Positions 23,768 to 33,072 of a stretch of 64,000 nt of DNA are shown in pieces. The stretch lies in contig DAOUBS010000004.1 in NCBI GenBank assembly GCA_034432435.1, positions 1 through 64,000 on the forward strand, in the 5' to 3' direction. The notes under the pieces were generated by a model. That model did not search any database. It saw only the letters and a program-made list of their open reading frames with translations, and was not told the DNA's origin. The position numbers were made by a program, and so were the translations under genes. Each line of letters opens with the position of its first letter. Within the stretch, counting starts at the first letter, position 1. This DNA comes from JANWYT01 sp034432435 (GTDB lineage Bacteria; Chloroflexota; Anaerolineae; Aggregatilineales; Phototrophicaceae).

Positions 23768-24505
23768 TTACAAATCCGTCGGCAGGCTTTGCCACTCGGC
23801 ACTGGGTTCCATCAGCCAACACATCACATGGTAACGCTCGGCGCTGATGGCGCGGATGAGGTGGTGCTGCTCGGCGTTGAGGCTGGCGAAGGCGCGCCCA
23901 AACGCGGGGAAGTCCCCCTCCATCAGGGTGGGCAGCGTGCCGTCGGCGTGGGCTTGCTCGGCGGTGATGCGGATCACATCGCGGTAGTTCACGCCCTGCG
24001 AGGGCTTGACTCCCAGGGTAATCAACTCGTCAGCGCGGCAGCGCCAGTCCCACAGTTCGGCGGTGTCGCGCATCCGTGTCAGCTGGTCGGGGCGGCGCAG
24101 CTCCGCACACCACAGCAGATCGATTGTCGGTTGCAAGATGTCCAGCGCGTCGGCCAGTTCGTCAAAGGTGAAGCGGGTGTCAAAGGTGGGGATGAGGTCG
24201 ATCCAGCGCAGTGCCCACAGCAGCACGCCGAGCGCCTCCAGCCGCCAGCCGGCTTTGACGAGCGCGCGCGGCGTCCAATCGCCCAGCGGCTTGTAGATCA
24301 AGCTGCGCTCAGCTTCGGTCAGGCACGGCTGGAGCCGTTCTTGGTCGATCCACCGATGCAGCTGGCGGAGCTTCTGCAATCGATCGCTGTGCTCGCGTTC
24401 AAACGGAGGGGAACTCAGTTCAAGCTCACGACGGAAAACCAACGCGCCGACACACAGCATCCGCAGGGTAATGTCTCGGGCGGTCTTCGCTTGGCTGGCG
24501 AACAT
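23768..24505 (-). CDS. DUF4272-family protein
   Basis: A 245-residue cytoplasmic protein. The order RxLxLRxLCVGALV-like start, then WIDQERLQPCLTEAERSLI, then the tryptophan-rich GWRLEALGVLLWALRWIDLIP matches the DUF4272 family, whose function is unknown. A conserved WRCRADEL segment follows at about residue 155. It is convergent with the TPR gene, two bases apart. No functional context is evident. Confidence 0.72.
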   Translation of the reverse strand: MFASQAKTARDITLRMLCVGALVFRRELELSSPPFEREHSDRLQKLRQLHRWIDQERLQPCLTEAERSLIYKPLGDWTPRALVKAGWRLEALGVLLWALRWIDLIPTFDTRFTFDELADALDILQPTIDLLWCAELRRPDQLTRMRDTAELWDWRCRADELITLGVKPSQGVNYRDVIRITAEQAHADGTLPTLMEGDFPAFGRAFASLNAEQHHLIRAISAERYHVMCWLMEPSAEWQSLPTDL

Positions 24506-24674
24506 GTACGCTTCCTAATGACCGAGGGGTATTCTTTGTCATTATGCCACGGCGCTGCGGTGAACTGAAGAGGGATTAACGCCTCCACGTTTAGCGTGAC
24601 ATCCCCCGACCTTCACCCCTGACTTATCTTGTTCTGCTAGCATCCTGTGTGAAGCATTTCACGAGGATTTGAGC

Positions 24675-25829
24675 ATGTGGCGTATTGTTATTTTGGGTGT
24701 GGGCTTGGCAGCGGTGACCTTGTTCGGCTTCTCGCTGATCAACGTCAGCGGCGGGAACGACATCCGCACGCGGGCGGTGATCCAAGCCCCCGCGACGGAT
24801 ATCGATGGGTTCGCGCGGGCGCTGGCGCCGCTCGACTGGCAGTTCCCGCTTGACTTTGGGCAGCACCCCGACTTTCAAACGGAATGGTGGTACTACACCG
24901 GCAACTTGACCGCCGACAGCGGCGAAGAATTCGGCTTCCAGTTTACAATCTTCCGCCGTGCGATGGCCCCCACCCCGCCCGACAGCCCCAGCGAGTGGCG
25001 CAGCAACCAGATCTACATGGCGCATTTCACCGTCAGCGACTTGACCAACGGCCAGTTTTTCCACGAAGAGCGCTACAGCCGCGCCGGCGACGGCTTAGCC
25101 GGGGCGACCGTTGACCCCGTCTTCCGCGTCTGGCTGGAGGATTGGCAGGTGCGCGCGCTCAACGACGAGGCGACGCTCACCCGCATCGTGGCCAACGCGG
25201 CGGAGTTCGGCGTTGACCTCACGCTCGAACAGGTCAAACCGCCCGCCCTGCAAGGCTACGGCGGCCTTTCGCCCAAGAGCGCTGAGCCGGGCAACGCCAG
25301 CCACTACTACACCCTCTCGCGCCTGCTGACCGACGGCACGATCACCATCGGCGCGCGGACTTACACCGTGACCGGCCTCTCGTGGAAAGACCACGAGTTC
25401 AGCACCAGCGCGCTGGGCGAGGGGGCGCAAGGCTGGGATTGGTTCGCGCTCATCTTCGACGACGGCACAGAGATGATGGTCGGCAAGATTCGCCTTGTAG
25501 ACGGCGGGCGCGAGCCAGCCTTCGGCGGCCTCTTCATCTTCCCAGATGGCCGCACCCAGTACCTGCCCTCTTCAGACTTCACCATCACACCCACCGACAC
25601 ATGGACAAGCCCCCACACCGGCGCAACCTACCCCAGCGGCTGGATCATTGCAGTCAACAGTGGTGAGCTTCAACTCACCCTCACGGTGACGCCCGCCATG
25701 CGCGATCAAGAGCTGCACGGCTCGGACATCGCCTACTGGGAGGGGGCGATCCGCATCAGCGGCGATAAAACCGGCGTCGGCTACGCGGAACTGACCGGCT
25801 ACGTGGACACGATGCAGGGGCGCTTCTAG
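24675..25829 (+). CDS. CrtC/AttH-like lipocalin-fold protein
   Basis: About 384 residues. After an N-terminal hydrophobic anchor or signal (~20 residues) comes the paired lipocalin-like fold: TEWWYYTGNL, FGFQFTIFRR and YMAHFTVSD in the first half, and LSWKDHEFSTSALGEGAQGWDWFALI in the second. These are hallmarks of the AttH/carotenoid 1,2-hydratase family. No carotenoid genes are nearby, so hydratase activity is not implied. GAGGA lies seven bases before ATG 24675. It converges with the phosphoesterase and overlaps it by four bases. Confidence 0.83.
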   Translation: MWRIVILGVGLAAVTLFGFSLINVSGGNDIRTRAVIQAPATDIDGFARALAPLDWQFPLDFGQHPDFQTEWWYYTGNLTADSGEEFGFQFTIFRRAMAPTPPDSPSEWRSNQIYMAHFTVSDLTNGQFFHEERYSRAGDGLAGATVDPVFRVWLEDWQVRALNDEATLTRIVANAAEFGVDLTLEQVKPPALQGYGGLSPKSAEPGNASHYYTLSRLLTDGTITIGARTYTVTGLSWKDHEFSTSALGEGAQGWDWFALIFDDGTEMMVGKIRLVDGGREPAFGGLFIFPDGRTQYLPSSDFTITPTDTWTSPHTGATYPSGWIIAVNSGELQLTLTVTPAMRDQELHGSDIAYWEGAIRISGDKTGVGYAELTGYVDTMQGRF

Positions 25830-26617
25830 ACGCGGAAGGTGTGCCGCCGAATGGTGGTGCGCTGTGAGGTGATGTGCACGACGCTGAAGCCGGGCTGAAA
25901 GGCGGGATCGCTGATGACCGCGTTGAAGCCGGCGACAGGGTAGCCCATAAAGCCACACCACGATGAGCTGCCCGCGCTGTACAGGACGCCGTCGCGCAGC
26001 ACGTCGAAGGTCTGATGTACGTGGCCGTGGAACACCCCGCGCAGCCGGTCGCGGGCTTGGCGCGCTGCCGCGTGGAAGGCCGCGCCGTTGCGCATCCCCA
26101 TGAACTCATCAAACCAGCGCACGCCCACCGGCACAACGTTGTGATGCACGGCGATCACCAGCGGGCGCTCATCGTCGGCGCGGCACTTCTCGTCCAACCA
26201 TGCGATCTGTTCCTCTGGCACGCGGCCGGCCGGGTGCTCGTGCGGCTCTACCGCGTTGCTGTCCATCAGCAGGATCTGCACCCCGTTGATCTCGTGCTCG
26301 CTGCGGGGGAAGGGCTGCGAGTTTGCCAAGCCTTGCAGCACGGTTTGTACAGCGGCGCGGTCGTCGTGGTTGCCTGCGAGGTAGAGCAGGGGCGCTTTGA
26401 ACTGCGCGAACAACTCGGCGATGCCCGCGTAGACCTCTGGAAACGGGTCGTAGGCGATGTCGCCGGTGTGCAGGATGAAATCAGGGGTGAAGGGCAGCGC
26501 GTTCACCTCCTCGACGAGGCGGCGTGCGCCGACCAGCGGTGGGTAGGGCGCGTAGGGTTTCTGGTAGCCTGCGTCGAACGTGATGTGTGTGTCGGAAATG
26601 TGGACGAAGGTCAGCAT
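25826..26617 (-). CDS. Calcineurin-like metallophosphoesterase (CpdA/Icc-like)
   Basis: A 263-residue metallophosphoesterase. All metal-binding motifs are present in order: ISDTHI, HTGDIAY, LAGNHDD, VIAVHHN and HGHVHQT. Family members hydrolyse cyclic nucleotides or other phosphodiesters; the closest type is the cAMP phosphodiesterase group, but the substrate is inferred only. AGGAG precedes ATG 26617. It follows the PBP-like gene by eight bases in the same operon. Confidence 0.9.
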   Translation of the reverse strand: MLTFVHISDTHITFDAGYQKPYAPYPPLVGARRLVEEVNALPFTPDFILHTGDIAYDPFPEVYAGIAELFAQFKAPLLYLAGNHDDRAAVQTVLQGLANSQPFPRSEHEINGVQILLMDSNAVEPHEHPAGRVPEEQIAWLDEKCRADDERPLVIAVHHNVVPVGVRWFDEFMGMRNGAAFHAAARQARDRLRGVFHGHVHQTFDVLRDGVLYSAGSSSWCGFMGYPVAGFNAVISDPAFQPGFSVVHITSQRTTIRRHTFRV

Positions 26618-26625
26618 GCGCGCTC

Positions 26626-29586
26626 CTAGCTGCGGATGATCTCGGCGGTCACCTCGGCCTCAGAGGTGTTGCCCACTTGGTCGAAGACGACGGCGGTGAA
26701 GCGCTCCACCCCCGGTTGAGTGATGCGGAACTCGACGCCGTAGGGCCACTCACGGTCGGTGGCGATCAGCGTGCCGTTGTGGTAGAACTCGACGCGGTTC
26801 ACAGCCAGGTTGTCGCTTACGTTGGCCACGATCGGGATCACCGCGTCGGTCGGCATGCGGAAGATCTGCCCGGGGTCGCCCGCTTGCAGCGTGATCGTCG
26901 GCGGCACGTTGTCCACCGTCACCTGCACGAAGTCGCTGTCACGGCTGCCGTCGGCGAAGATGGCCGTGAGCTGCAAGGTGTAGATGCCGTCTAGGCCGAC
27001 GGTGTCCCACAGGCCGAGGCTGACGCCGGGCGTAAACTCAGCCAGCGGCTCGCCGATGTTGAACCAGCGCGCGGGGTTCAGCCCCTGCCCGTAGGACAGT
27101 TGAAGCTGGCGCAGGCGCTGGCCCGACTGGTCAACCGAGCCGCGCACGTCCACCACCCCGCCCACATAGGCGAAGTTGGCGGGCACGAACAGCTCCACCG
27201 AGCGCAACAGGTTCGGGCGGCTGGCGGTGTCGTAGGCGTCTGGCGGCAGCGGCATGTTGTTGGCGCGCCACCAGTCCATTGCCACCGCAGGCGGGATGAA
27301 GTAGAGCATGTCGAGCTGGAGGTTCACCGGAGTGTAGGCGGTGGCACGGGTGCGCGTCTGGCTGTTGAGGGTGATGCGCTGCCAGAAGTTGTCGGTTTGG
27401 AAGGGCGGCACTTGGCGCAGGAACACCTCGGTGTAGTGCGGGCAGTCGACTTCAGGCCGCGGGATCATGCCGCTGCGTTCGCAGACGATGTACTCGGCGA
27501 CGCCAGGCGGCTGCGCCCACGTCTGGATCGGCAATCCAGCCGATTCATGGGTGTAGCGCGTCACTGCCTGCCAGATGACGGCGGCCCCCTGCTGGCCGTC
27601 CAGCGCTAGCGTCATCGGCAGGTCGTCGCTACGCCCGAGGTGGACGGCGGTCAGGCGCTGCGGCGTGTAGCCAATCGTCCAGTCGTCCACGCGGTCGCTG
27701 CTGGTGGCTTGCACGACGGCGGCAGGTCGCCCGGGGTCGAACAAGCTTACGTCGCGGTTGAGGGTGGCGCGGCGCGTGGCGTTGTCGCTCAGGATGTGGT
27801 TGATCAAGTAGCTGAAGTCTTCGCCGAGGATGTTCGTTCGGCTCAAGAGGCGCGCGCGCTCGTCATATTCCCACAAGACGTTGCCCGCCGCGTCCTCGAT
27901 CTTCAACACGGCGACGGGGTTACGCGCGCGGAAGCCACGGGCAATCGGCTCTGCGTCCACGCCCACCATGAAGCCCTGCGCCGCAAACACCGAATAGGCG
28001 TAGGCCATGTCCAACACGCTGACTTGGCCGCCGCGCTCCAACAGCGAGAGGTCGTAGCCCCCCTCGTTCAAGCTGTTGAGGCCGACGACGTGGGCGCTGG
28101 CCAGAATGCGGTGGATGTTGCGGCTGTCGGCCACGCCCACCATCGGCGGCAGCAGCCCCGCCGCCATCGCCTGCCGCAGGTTGATCGGCCCGCGGTAGAC
28201 GCCGTCGGCGCTCACCGGCTGGTAGATCAAGCCCTCTGCGCGCCCAGGGAAGGGGCGCGGGAAGTCGTAGACCATCGTCGCGGGGGTGAACTCACCGCTG
28301 CGGAAGCCCTCTAGGTAAACGAACGGGGCCAGCGCCCCCGCCGGTTGATGCCGATAGGCGGTCACATCGCCCACCAGCGCCAAGATCTCGCCGCTGGCCA
28401 CGTCAAGCGTTAGCAGCGCGCCGCTGTCGGGCAGGGCTGCGCGGTTGACGTTCAGCGGGCTAGCCAGCAGCGCCGCGGTGAAGCACGGCTCGCCGGTGAG
28501 GGTCAGTGTGTCGGTGGGGCGCTGACCGTTCAACTGGGCGAGGTGCGCGCGCAGGCCGCACTCACTCTGCAAGTAGAGCGGCACATCGAGCGTCGTCGTG
28601 ATGCGCAGGCCGCCGCGGCTCACCAACTGCGAGCCGTTCAAGCCGTTGTAGGTCAAAATCTCTTGCGCTTGGTTGCGGGCGTAGCGGGTGAACTCGGGCG
28701 CAAGGAGCGGCTCGAGCAGGCTGCGCGTGCTGAGCGGCGTCAAGCGGCTGGAGGCGGTCTCAAAGTCGCGCTGAGAGATCATGTCGGCGGCGAACATCGC
28801 GCGCAGCAGGTCGGCTTGACGGCCACGCGCGGCGGCCTCATTGCTGAAGGGGTTGTAACGCGGCTCGAGCGCAATCGGGACGAGCAGAGCCGCCTCATCG
28901 AGCGTGAGTTCTGTCGCGCTCTTGTCGAGGTAGACGCGGGCGGCGGCCTCAATGCCGTAGGCGTCGCTGCCATAGAAAGCGGTGTTGAGATACCACTCCA
29001 GCAGGGCGCGCGGCGTGTAGCGGCGGTTCAGCTCGCTGATGAAGGCCAAGCGCAGCAGCGGCGCGTCTAACCCGCTGCGGCCGACCAGCGGCAGCAGCGC
29101 GTTGTCCACTAGCCGCGCCGTCAGCGAGTTGTCAGCTATGCCCACGCCCCACAGCGCATAGTTCCACAGCGCCCCCAACGTCAGGAACGGGTCGAAACGG
29201 TTTTCGTCGAGGAAGCGGCGGTCTTCCATCAAGAGGGTGGCTTGCAGCACGTGGCGCGGCAGCGTGTCGATGTCGATCCACGCGCGGCTGCGCCCCAGCG
29301 GGTCGCTGACGCTCAGCAGCAGGGTTTGGCCGGTGCGGTCGTAAAGCTGGGTGGCGCTGCTGGCGGCGTCGGTGTAGATCGTGTCGGCGGGGGTGGGCAG
29401 GACGGCCACCGCCCGCAGGTAGAGCCAGCCGCTGACCGCCAGCGCGCTACCCACGGGCAGCACGACGAGCAGCAGCAGCAGCCCGCCGATCAAGCCGCCC
29501 CACAGCCGATTTTTGTAAGCGCTGTGGCGCTGACGCTGTTTGCGATTGCGCCGCCGCCGAATGATGTGCGCGACCGAGGTCGTCAT
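26626..29586 (-). CDS. Class A PBP homologue with degenerate transpeptidase
   Basis: About 986 residues. After a basic N-terminus and one membrane segment (~30-60) is a glycosyltransferase-51 domain: MEDRRFLDEN keeps the catalytic Glu (E121), but GGSTITQQ is ADNSLTARL (151-159). The transpeptidase-like domain (~300-700) has lost every motif: SxxK is GALAP (codons 28324-28338), SxN is absent around 473-486, and KTGT is QATSS near 626. C-terminal Ig-like domains end the chain (VEFYHNGTLIATDREWPYGV). It should be non-catalytic for cross-linking, and possibly for polymerisation. ATG 29586 overlaps the upstream stop (ATGA). It lies between the TSP3 gene and the phosphoesterase. Confidence 0.85.
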   Translation of the reverse strand: MTTSVAHIIRRRRNRKQRQRHSAYKNRLWGGLIGGLLLLLVVLPVGSALAVSGWLYLRAVAVLPTPADTIYTDAASSATQLYDRTGQTLLLSVSDPLGRSRAWIDIDTLPRHVLQATLLMEDRRFLDENRFDPFLTLGALWNYALWGVGIADNSLTARLVDNALLPLVGRSGLDAPLLRLAFISELNRRYTPRALLEWYLNTAFYGSDAYGIEAAARVYLDKSATELTLDEAALLVPIALEPRYNPFSNEAAARGRQADLLRAMFAADMISQRDFETASSRLTPLSTRSLLEPLLAPEFTRYARNQAQEILTYNGLNGSQLVSRGGLRITTTLDVPLYLQSECGLRAHLAQLNGQRPTDTLTLTGEPCFTAALLASPLNVNRAALPDSGALLTLDVASGEILALVGDVTAYRHQPAGALAPFVYLEGFRSGEFTPATMVYDFPRPFPGRAEGLIYQPVSADGVYRGPINLRQAMAAGLLPPMVGVADSRNIHRILASAHVVGLNSLNEGGYDLSLLERGGQVSVLDMAYAYSVFAAQGFMVGVDAEPIARGFRARNPVAVLKIEDAAGNVLWEYDERARLLSRTNILGEDFSYLINHILSDNATRRATLNRDVSLFDPGRPAAVVQATSSDRVDDWTIGYTPQRLTAVHLGRSDDLPMTLALDGQQGAAVIWQAVTRYTHESAGLPIQTWAQPPGVAEYIVCERSGMIPRPEVDCPHYTEVFLRQVPPFQTDNFWQRITLNSQTRTRATAYTPVNLQLDMLYFIPPAVAMDWWRANNMPLPPDAYDTASRPNLLRSVELFVPANFAYVGGVVDVRGSVDQSGQRLRQLQLSYGQGLNPARWFNIGEPLAEFTPGVSLGLWDTVGLDGIYTLQLTAIFADGSRDSDFVQVTVDNVPPTITLQAGDPGQIFRMPTDAVIPIVANVSDNLAVNRVEFYHNGTLIATDREWPYGVEFRITQPGVERFTAVVFDQVGNTSEAEVTAEIIRS

Positions 29587-30374
29587 GGCGAAGCGGTCGG
29601 CTCTGGGCAGCCCATCGTGAGCGGCGTGCCCCATTCGTCAGGGCAGGCGTCTTGGTCGTCGGGGATGCCGTCACCGTCACGGTCGCTGGGCGCGGTGGTG
29701 GGGGGCAATGGGGTGTTGGTCGGCGGCGGGCAGCCTTGGAACTGTGGCAGGCCGGGCACGTCAGGGCACAGGTCTTGGGTGTCGATGATGCCGTCCCCGT
29801 CGCGGTCAGCGGGCAACGGGCAGCCTTGATTGCTGGCAGGGCCAGCTTGCAACGGACATTGGTCGATCGTGTCGGGGATGCCGTCGCCGTCACTGTCGAT
29901 AATCGGGATGGCGGTGGCCGTCGGCAGTGGGCAGCCTTGATTGCTAGCGGGGCCAGGCGCGTTGGGGCACATGTCGAGGTAGTCGGGCACGCCGTCGCCG
30001 TCGCTGTCGAGGATGGGCGTCAGCGTCGGGGCGGGCGTGTCGCTGGGTGGGATGAACAGGGTCGGAACTGGGGTGCGAATCGGCAGGAACTGGCCGGGGG
30101 TTGGCAGCAGCGGGCTGAGCGGGGTGAAGGTGGCGAAGGCCGTCGGGAACCCGAGCGGCGTGCCAGTGGCGCGGTTCATGCCGAGCGGCGTCCACGTCGG
30201 GCTAACGCTGTTACTGCCGCTGCCCTGCGCGGTGGCCGTCTGGGTGAGGCGCTGCTGCGCGCTGCGGTCGGGCGCGGTTGCCCAGATGCCGATGCCCAGC
30301 ACGTAAAATGGCATCGTCCCCAAGATGATGAGCAGCAGCACGCCGCGCAGCACGGTTCGATTGCTTCCGATCAT
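29583..30374 (-). CDS. Membrane-anchored thrombospondin type 3 repeat protein
   Basis: About 263 residues. The N-terminal membrane segment (GVLLLIILGTMPFYVLGIGI) is followed by a Thr/Pro-rich linker and four calcium-binding TSP3-type repeats (DSDGDGVPD, DSDGDGIPD, DRDGDGIID, DRDGDGIPD), each ending in a Cys-x-GC pattern. These acidic loops bind Ca2+ and stiffen extracellular proteins. AAGGAAG precedes ATG 30374. The stop overlaps the PBP-like start, so the two proteins are translationally coupled and may act together at the cell surface. Confidence 0.87.
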   Translation of the reverse strand: MIGSNRTVLRGVLLLIILGTMPFYVLGIGIWATAPDRSAQQRLTQTATAQGSGSNSVSPTWTPLGMNRATGTPLGFPTAFATFTPLSPLLPTPGQFLPIRTPVPTLFIPPSDTPAPTLTPILDSDGDGVPDYLDMCPNAPGPASNQGCPLPTATAIPIIDSDGDGIPDTIDQCPLQAGPASNQGCPLPADRDGDGIIDTQDLCPDVPGLPQFQGCPPPTNTPLPPTTAPSDRDGDGIPDDQDACPDEWGTPLTMGCPEPTASP

Positions 30375-30596
30375 GGTCGAGCTTCCTTCACAATTTGCGC
30401 CCAACTTCTATCTTAAGGGCTTTTCAACGGACTGCAAGACAGCAGAGGGCAACCGTACAAATGGCTTGGTGCCCAAGCCTGAGCTGGCGAAGCGAGTCTG
30501 GTTGACTCTAGACACTCGCCGCCCAGAGCTTAAGCTTGACGCGACCGCGCTCGGCGATTACCCTTTGGGTTCAAGTGGTCACTGGACACTCGACCG

Positions 30597-31841
30597 ATGT
30601 ACCGTCATTCAATGCCGATTCGACGCAACTATCAGAAACCTTTCTTCAGCACGCGGCGCAGCACAGGCCGCCTCGTGTACCTGTTAGTGATGCTGAGTCT
30701 GATTGTGGGCATCCCGCTGGTGGTGAGCGTGTACTATCAGCCGATTCAGCTAGCCGCGCTGGACGCCATCGGCATGGCCCCGACCGCGACGCCGTTCGCG
30801 TCGGAGCGGGCGCAAGAGGCCCATCAATTCTACCTGCGCGGCGACATGGCCAACGCCGAGCGGCTCTACGCGCTGGCCGTCCAGCAGCAGCCGAACAACG
30901 TCGATTACCTCTATGAGTATGGCCGCATCTTGATCGAACTGGAACGCAGCCGCGAGGCGGAAGCGCTCGGCGTGCGCATCATCGAACTCGCGCCGCAAGA
31001 CCCGCGCGGCTACGCGCTGGCGGCCAACGCCCTCGTCTGGAGCGACCCAGCGCGCGCCATCCCTTACGCCACCAGCGGCGTCGAGCTGGGCGTCCCGTTT
31101 GCCCCGCTCAACGGCGCGTTGGCCATCGCCTACACGAACATCGGGCGCTATCAAGAGGCACTCCAGCGCGGCGACCTTGCCATCCGTCAGAACCCGATGG
31201 ACGCGAGCGTGCGCCGCGCCTACGCCTTCCCGCTGACGTGGGTCGGGCGTTGGAACGACGCCATCGCCCAACTGGAACAGGCCATCGCCATCAACCCCAA
31301 CATCACTGCCCCCTACTTTGAGCTGGCTGCGCTCTACCGCCGCCTGAACCAAGAGGAAATGGCCGTCGCCATCTACGACCGTTTGATCGAACTCGACCCG
31401 AACAACGCGCGTGCGTGGCTGCGCAAATGCGAGACGTATGCCGCCGTCGGCCTGTTCCAAGAGGCCGAGCCGTTCTGCCAGCAGGCGCTGACCATCAACC
31501 CACAGTACGCCGACGCGCACCGCATGCAAGGCCAGCTGCGCTACAGCCGCCGCAACTATGAGGGGGCGATCGACAGCTTCAACACCTGCATCGAACTCGG
31601 CGGCGAGTTCATCGAGTGCTACTACATCCGCGGGCTGGCGCACTACTTCCTCGGCCAGTGTGACCAAGCGTGGACGGTGCTCAACGAGTCGCTTCAGCGG
31701 GCAAAGGCGCAGCCCGTGATCGACTCGATCACTATCGGTTTGACGAACGTCACGCGCAACTGCGCCGGCTATCAGGGGCAGCAGCTTCCGACGCCGATCC
31801 CGCCCACGCCAATCCCGCCCACGCCGATCGGAGGCGTCTGA
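30597..31841 (+). CDS. Membrane-anchored TPR protein 1
   Basis: 414 residues: a short basic N-terminus (RRNYQKPFFSTRR), one membrane segment (~28-48), then about nine TPRs to residue ~390 and a tail of PTPIP repeats encoded by an 18-base tandem repeat near 31793. A start at ATG 30612 (MPIRRNY) matches the next gene's start (MQVRRDY) and is as likely as 30597; neither has a Shine-Dalgarno. It is the first of three tandem paralogues, divergent to the TSP3/PBP operon. Confidence 0.85.
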   Translation: MYRHSMPIRRNYQKPFFSTRRSTGRLVYLLVMLSLIVGIPLVVSVYYQPIQLAALDAIGMAPTATPFASERAQEAHQFYLRGDMANAERLYALAVQQQPNNVDYLYEYGRILIELERSREAEALGVRIIELAPQDPRGYALAANALVWSDPARAIPYATSGVELGVPFAPLNGALAIAYTNIGRYQEALQRGDLAIRQNPMDASVRRAYAFPLTWVGRWNDAIAQLEQAIAINPNITAPYFELAALYRRLNQEEMAVAIYDRLIELDPNNARAWLRKCETYAAVGLFQEAEPFCQQALTINPQYADAHRMQGQLRYSRRNYEGAIDSFNTCIELGGEFIECYYIRGLAHYFLGQCDQAWTVLNESLQRAKAQPVIDSITIGLTNVTRNCAGYQGQQLPTPIPPTPIPPTPIGGV

Positions 31842-31842
31842 G

Positions 31843-33072
31843 ATGCAGGTTCGGCGCGACTACCGTGAGCCGTTCTTCCGCCAGCGGCGGCGCGGGTTGC
31901 CGTGGCGAGCGCTGTTGTGGATGGGCGCGCTGCTGGCGGGCATGGCCTTCCTGATCGACACGCAGCCGCAGATCGTGACCAGCGCGGCTTACGCCCTGCT
32001 GGGCAACGCGCCGACGCCGACGCCCCTGCCGCGCGAGTGGATCGAGCGGGCTGTCCTTGCCCAGCGCAGCGGGGACTATCCGGCGGCGCTGGCCGCCTAT
32101 GAAGCGGCCATCGCTCAGCGCCCCAACAACGTTGACTTCCTCTACGAGTACGGTCAACTGCTGATCGACGCTCAACGCCCCGAAGACGCCCTGCGCGTGG
32201 CCAACACGATCACCAACACGGACCCAAGTGACGTGCGTGGCTACGCCCTCAAGACGCGGGCGATGGCGTGGCTGGGGCAGTCGGCGGCGGCTATCCCGGT
32301 GGGGCTGCAAGGGATGAACCTTGACAGCCGCTTTGGGCCGCTGTACGAAGCGCTCTCGCGCGCCTACGCAGGGGAAGCCCGCTGGCGTGAGGCTATCGAC
32401 AGCGCGCGCACGGCCACCGAACTTTCGCCGACGGACGCGCGCGCCTACTGGGCGCTGGGCATGGTGCTTACTCAGACTGGCAACTATGACTTGGCCATCG
32501 ACGAGATGCGCACCGCCATTCAACTCAACCCGACGCTGCTGCCACCCTACTTTGAGTTGGCCTTTTTGCTGCTCTCCCTCGACCGCAACCAAGAGGCCAT
32601 CGACCTCTACGACCGCATTTTGGGGATGCAGCCGCGCAACGCCCGCGCCTTGCTGCGCCAATGCGAGGCGTACCGAAAAGTCGGCGAGTTCAACCGCGCG
32701 GTGGGGCTGTGCCAAGACGCTGTCGACGCCGACCCGACCTTCACCCCCGCGCAGTATCGCTTGGGCATGTTCCGTTACAGCCAGCGTGAGTTTGAGGCCA
32801 GCCGCGCCGCTTTTGACGCCTGCCTGACCTACGCGCCGGACAGCTTGCAGTGTCGCTATATGCTGGGCTTATCCTATTATTACCTGCGCCAGTGCGACCA
32901 GGCCCGCCAATTGCTGACTGAGTCGCAGCGCATCGCCAGCGCGCGTACGAACGCCGAGAGCGACCTGGCCATTATCAACGAGGGGCTGGCCGCGCTGGCC
33001 AACGACCCGCAGTGCCTCGGCGGCGTGCCCCCCGCGCCTACCGCTGCGCCAACAACGGAGGACGCCGCGTGA
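31843..33072 (+). CDS. Membrane-anchored TPR protein 2
   Basis: 409 residues, a clear paralogue of the previous gene: MQVRRDYREPFFRQRRR, one membrane segment (~20-45) and TPRs in the same register (PNNVDFLYEYGQLLIDAQR corresponds to PNNVDYLYEYGRILIELER). GGAGG is eight bases before the ATG. Its stop overlaps the GTG start of the third TPR gene. Confidence 0.88.
   Translation: MQVRRDYREPFFRQRRRGLPWRALLWMGALLAGMAFLIDTQPQIVTSAAYALLGNAPTPTPLPREWIERAVLAQRSGDYPAALAAYEAAIAQRPNNVDFLYEYGQLLIDAQRPEDALRVANTITNTDPSDVRGYALKTRAMAWLGQSAAAIPVGLQGMNLDSRFGPLYEALSRAYAGEARWREAIDSARTATELSPTDARAYWALGMVLTQTGNYDLAIDEMRTAIQLNPTLLPPYFELAFLLLSLDRNQEAIDLYDRILGMQPRNARALLRQCEAYRKVGEFNRAVGLCQDAVDADPTFTPAQYRLGMFRYSQREFEASRAAFDACLTYAPDSLQCRYMLGLSYYYLRQCDQARQLLTESQRIASARTNAESDLAIINEGLAALANDPQCLGGVPPAPTAAPTTEDAA

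Noticed and set aside
24506..24674. A small gene between DUF4272 and the CrtC-like gene
   Set aside because: Only short, unconvincing frames and the Shine-Dalgarno of the CrtC-like gene are present.
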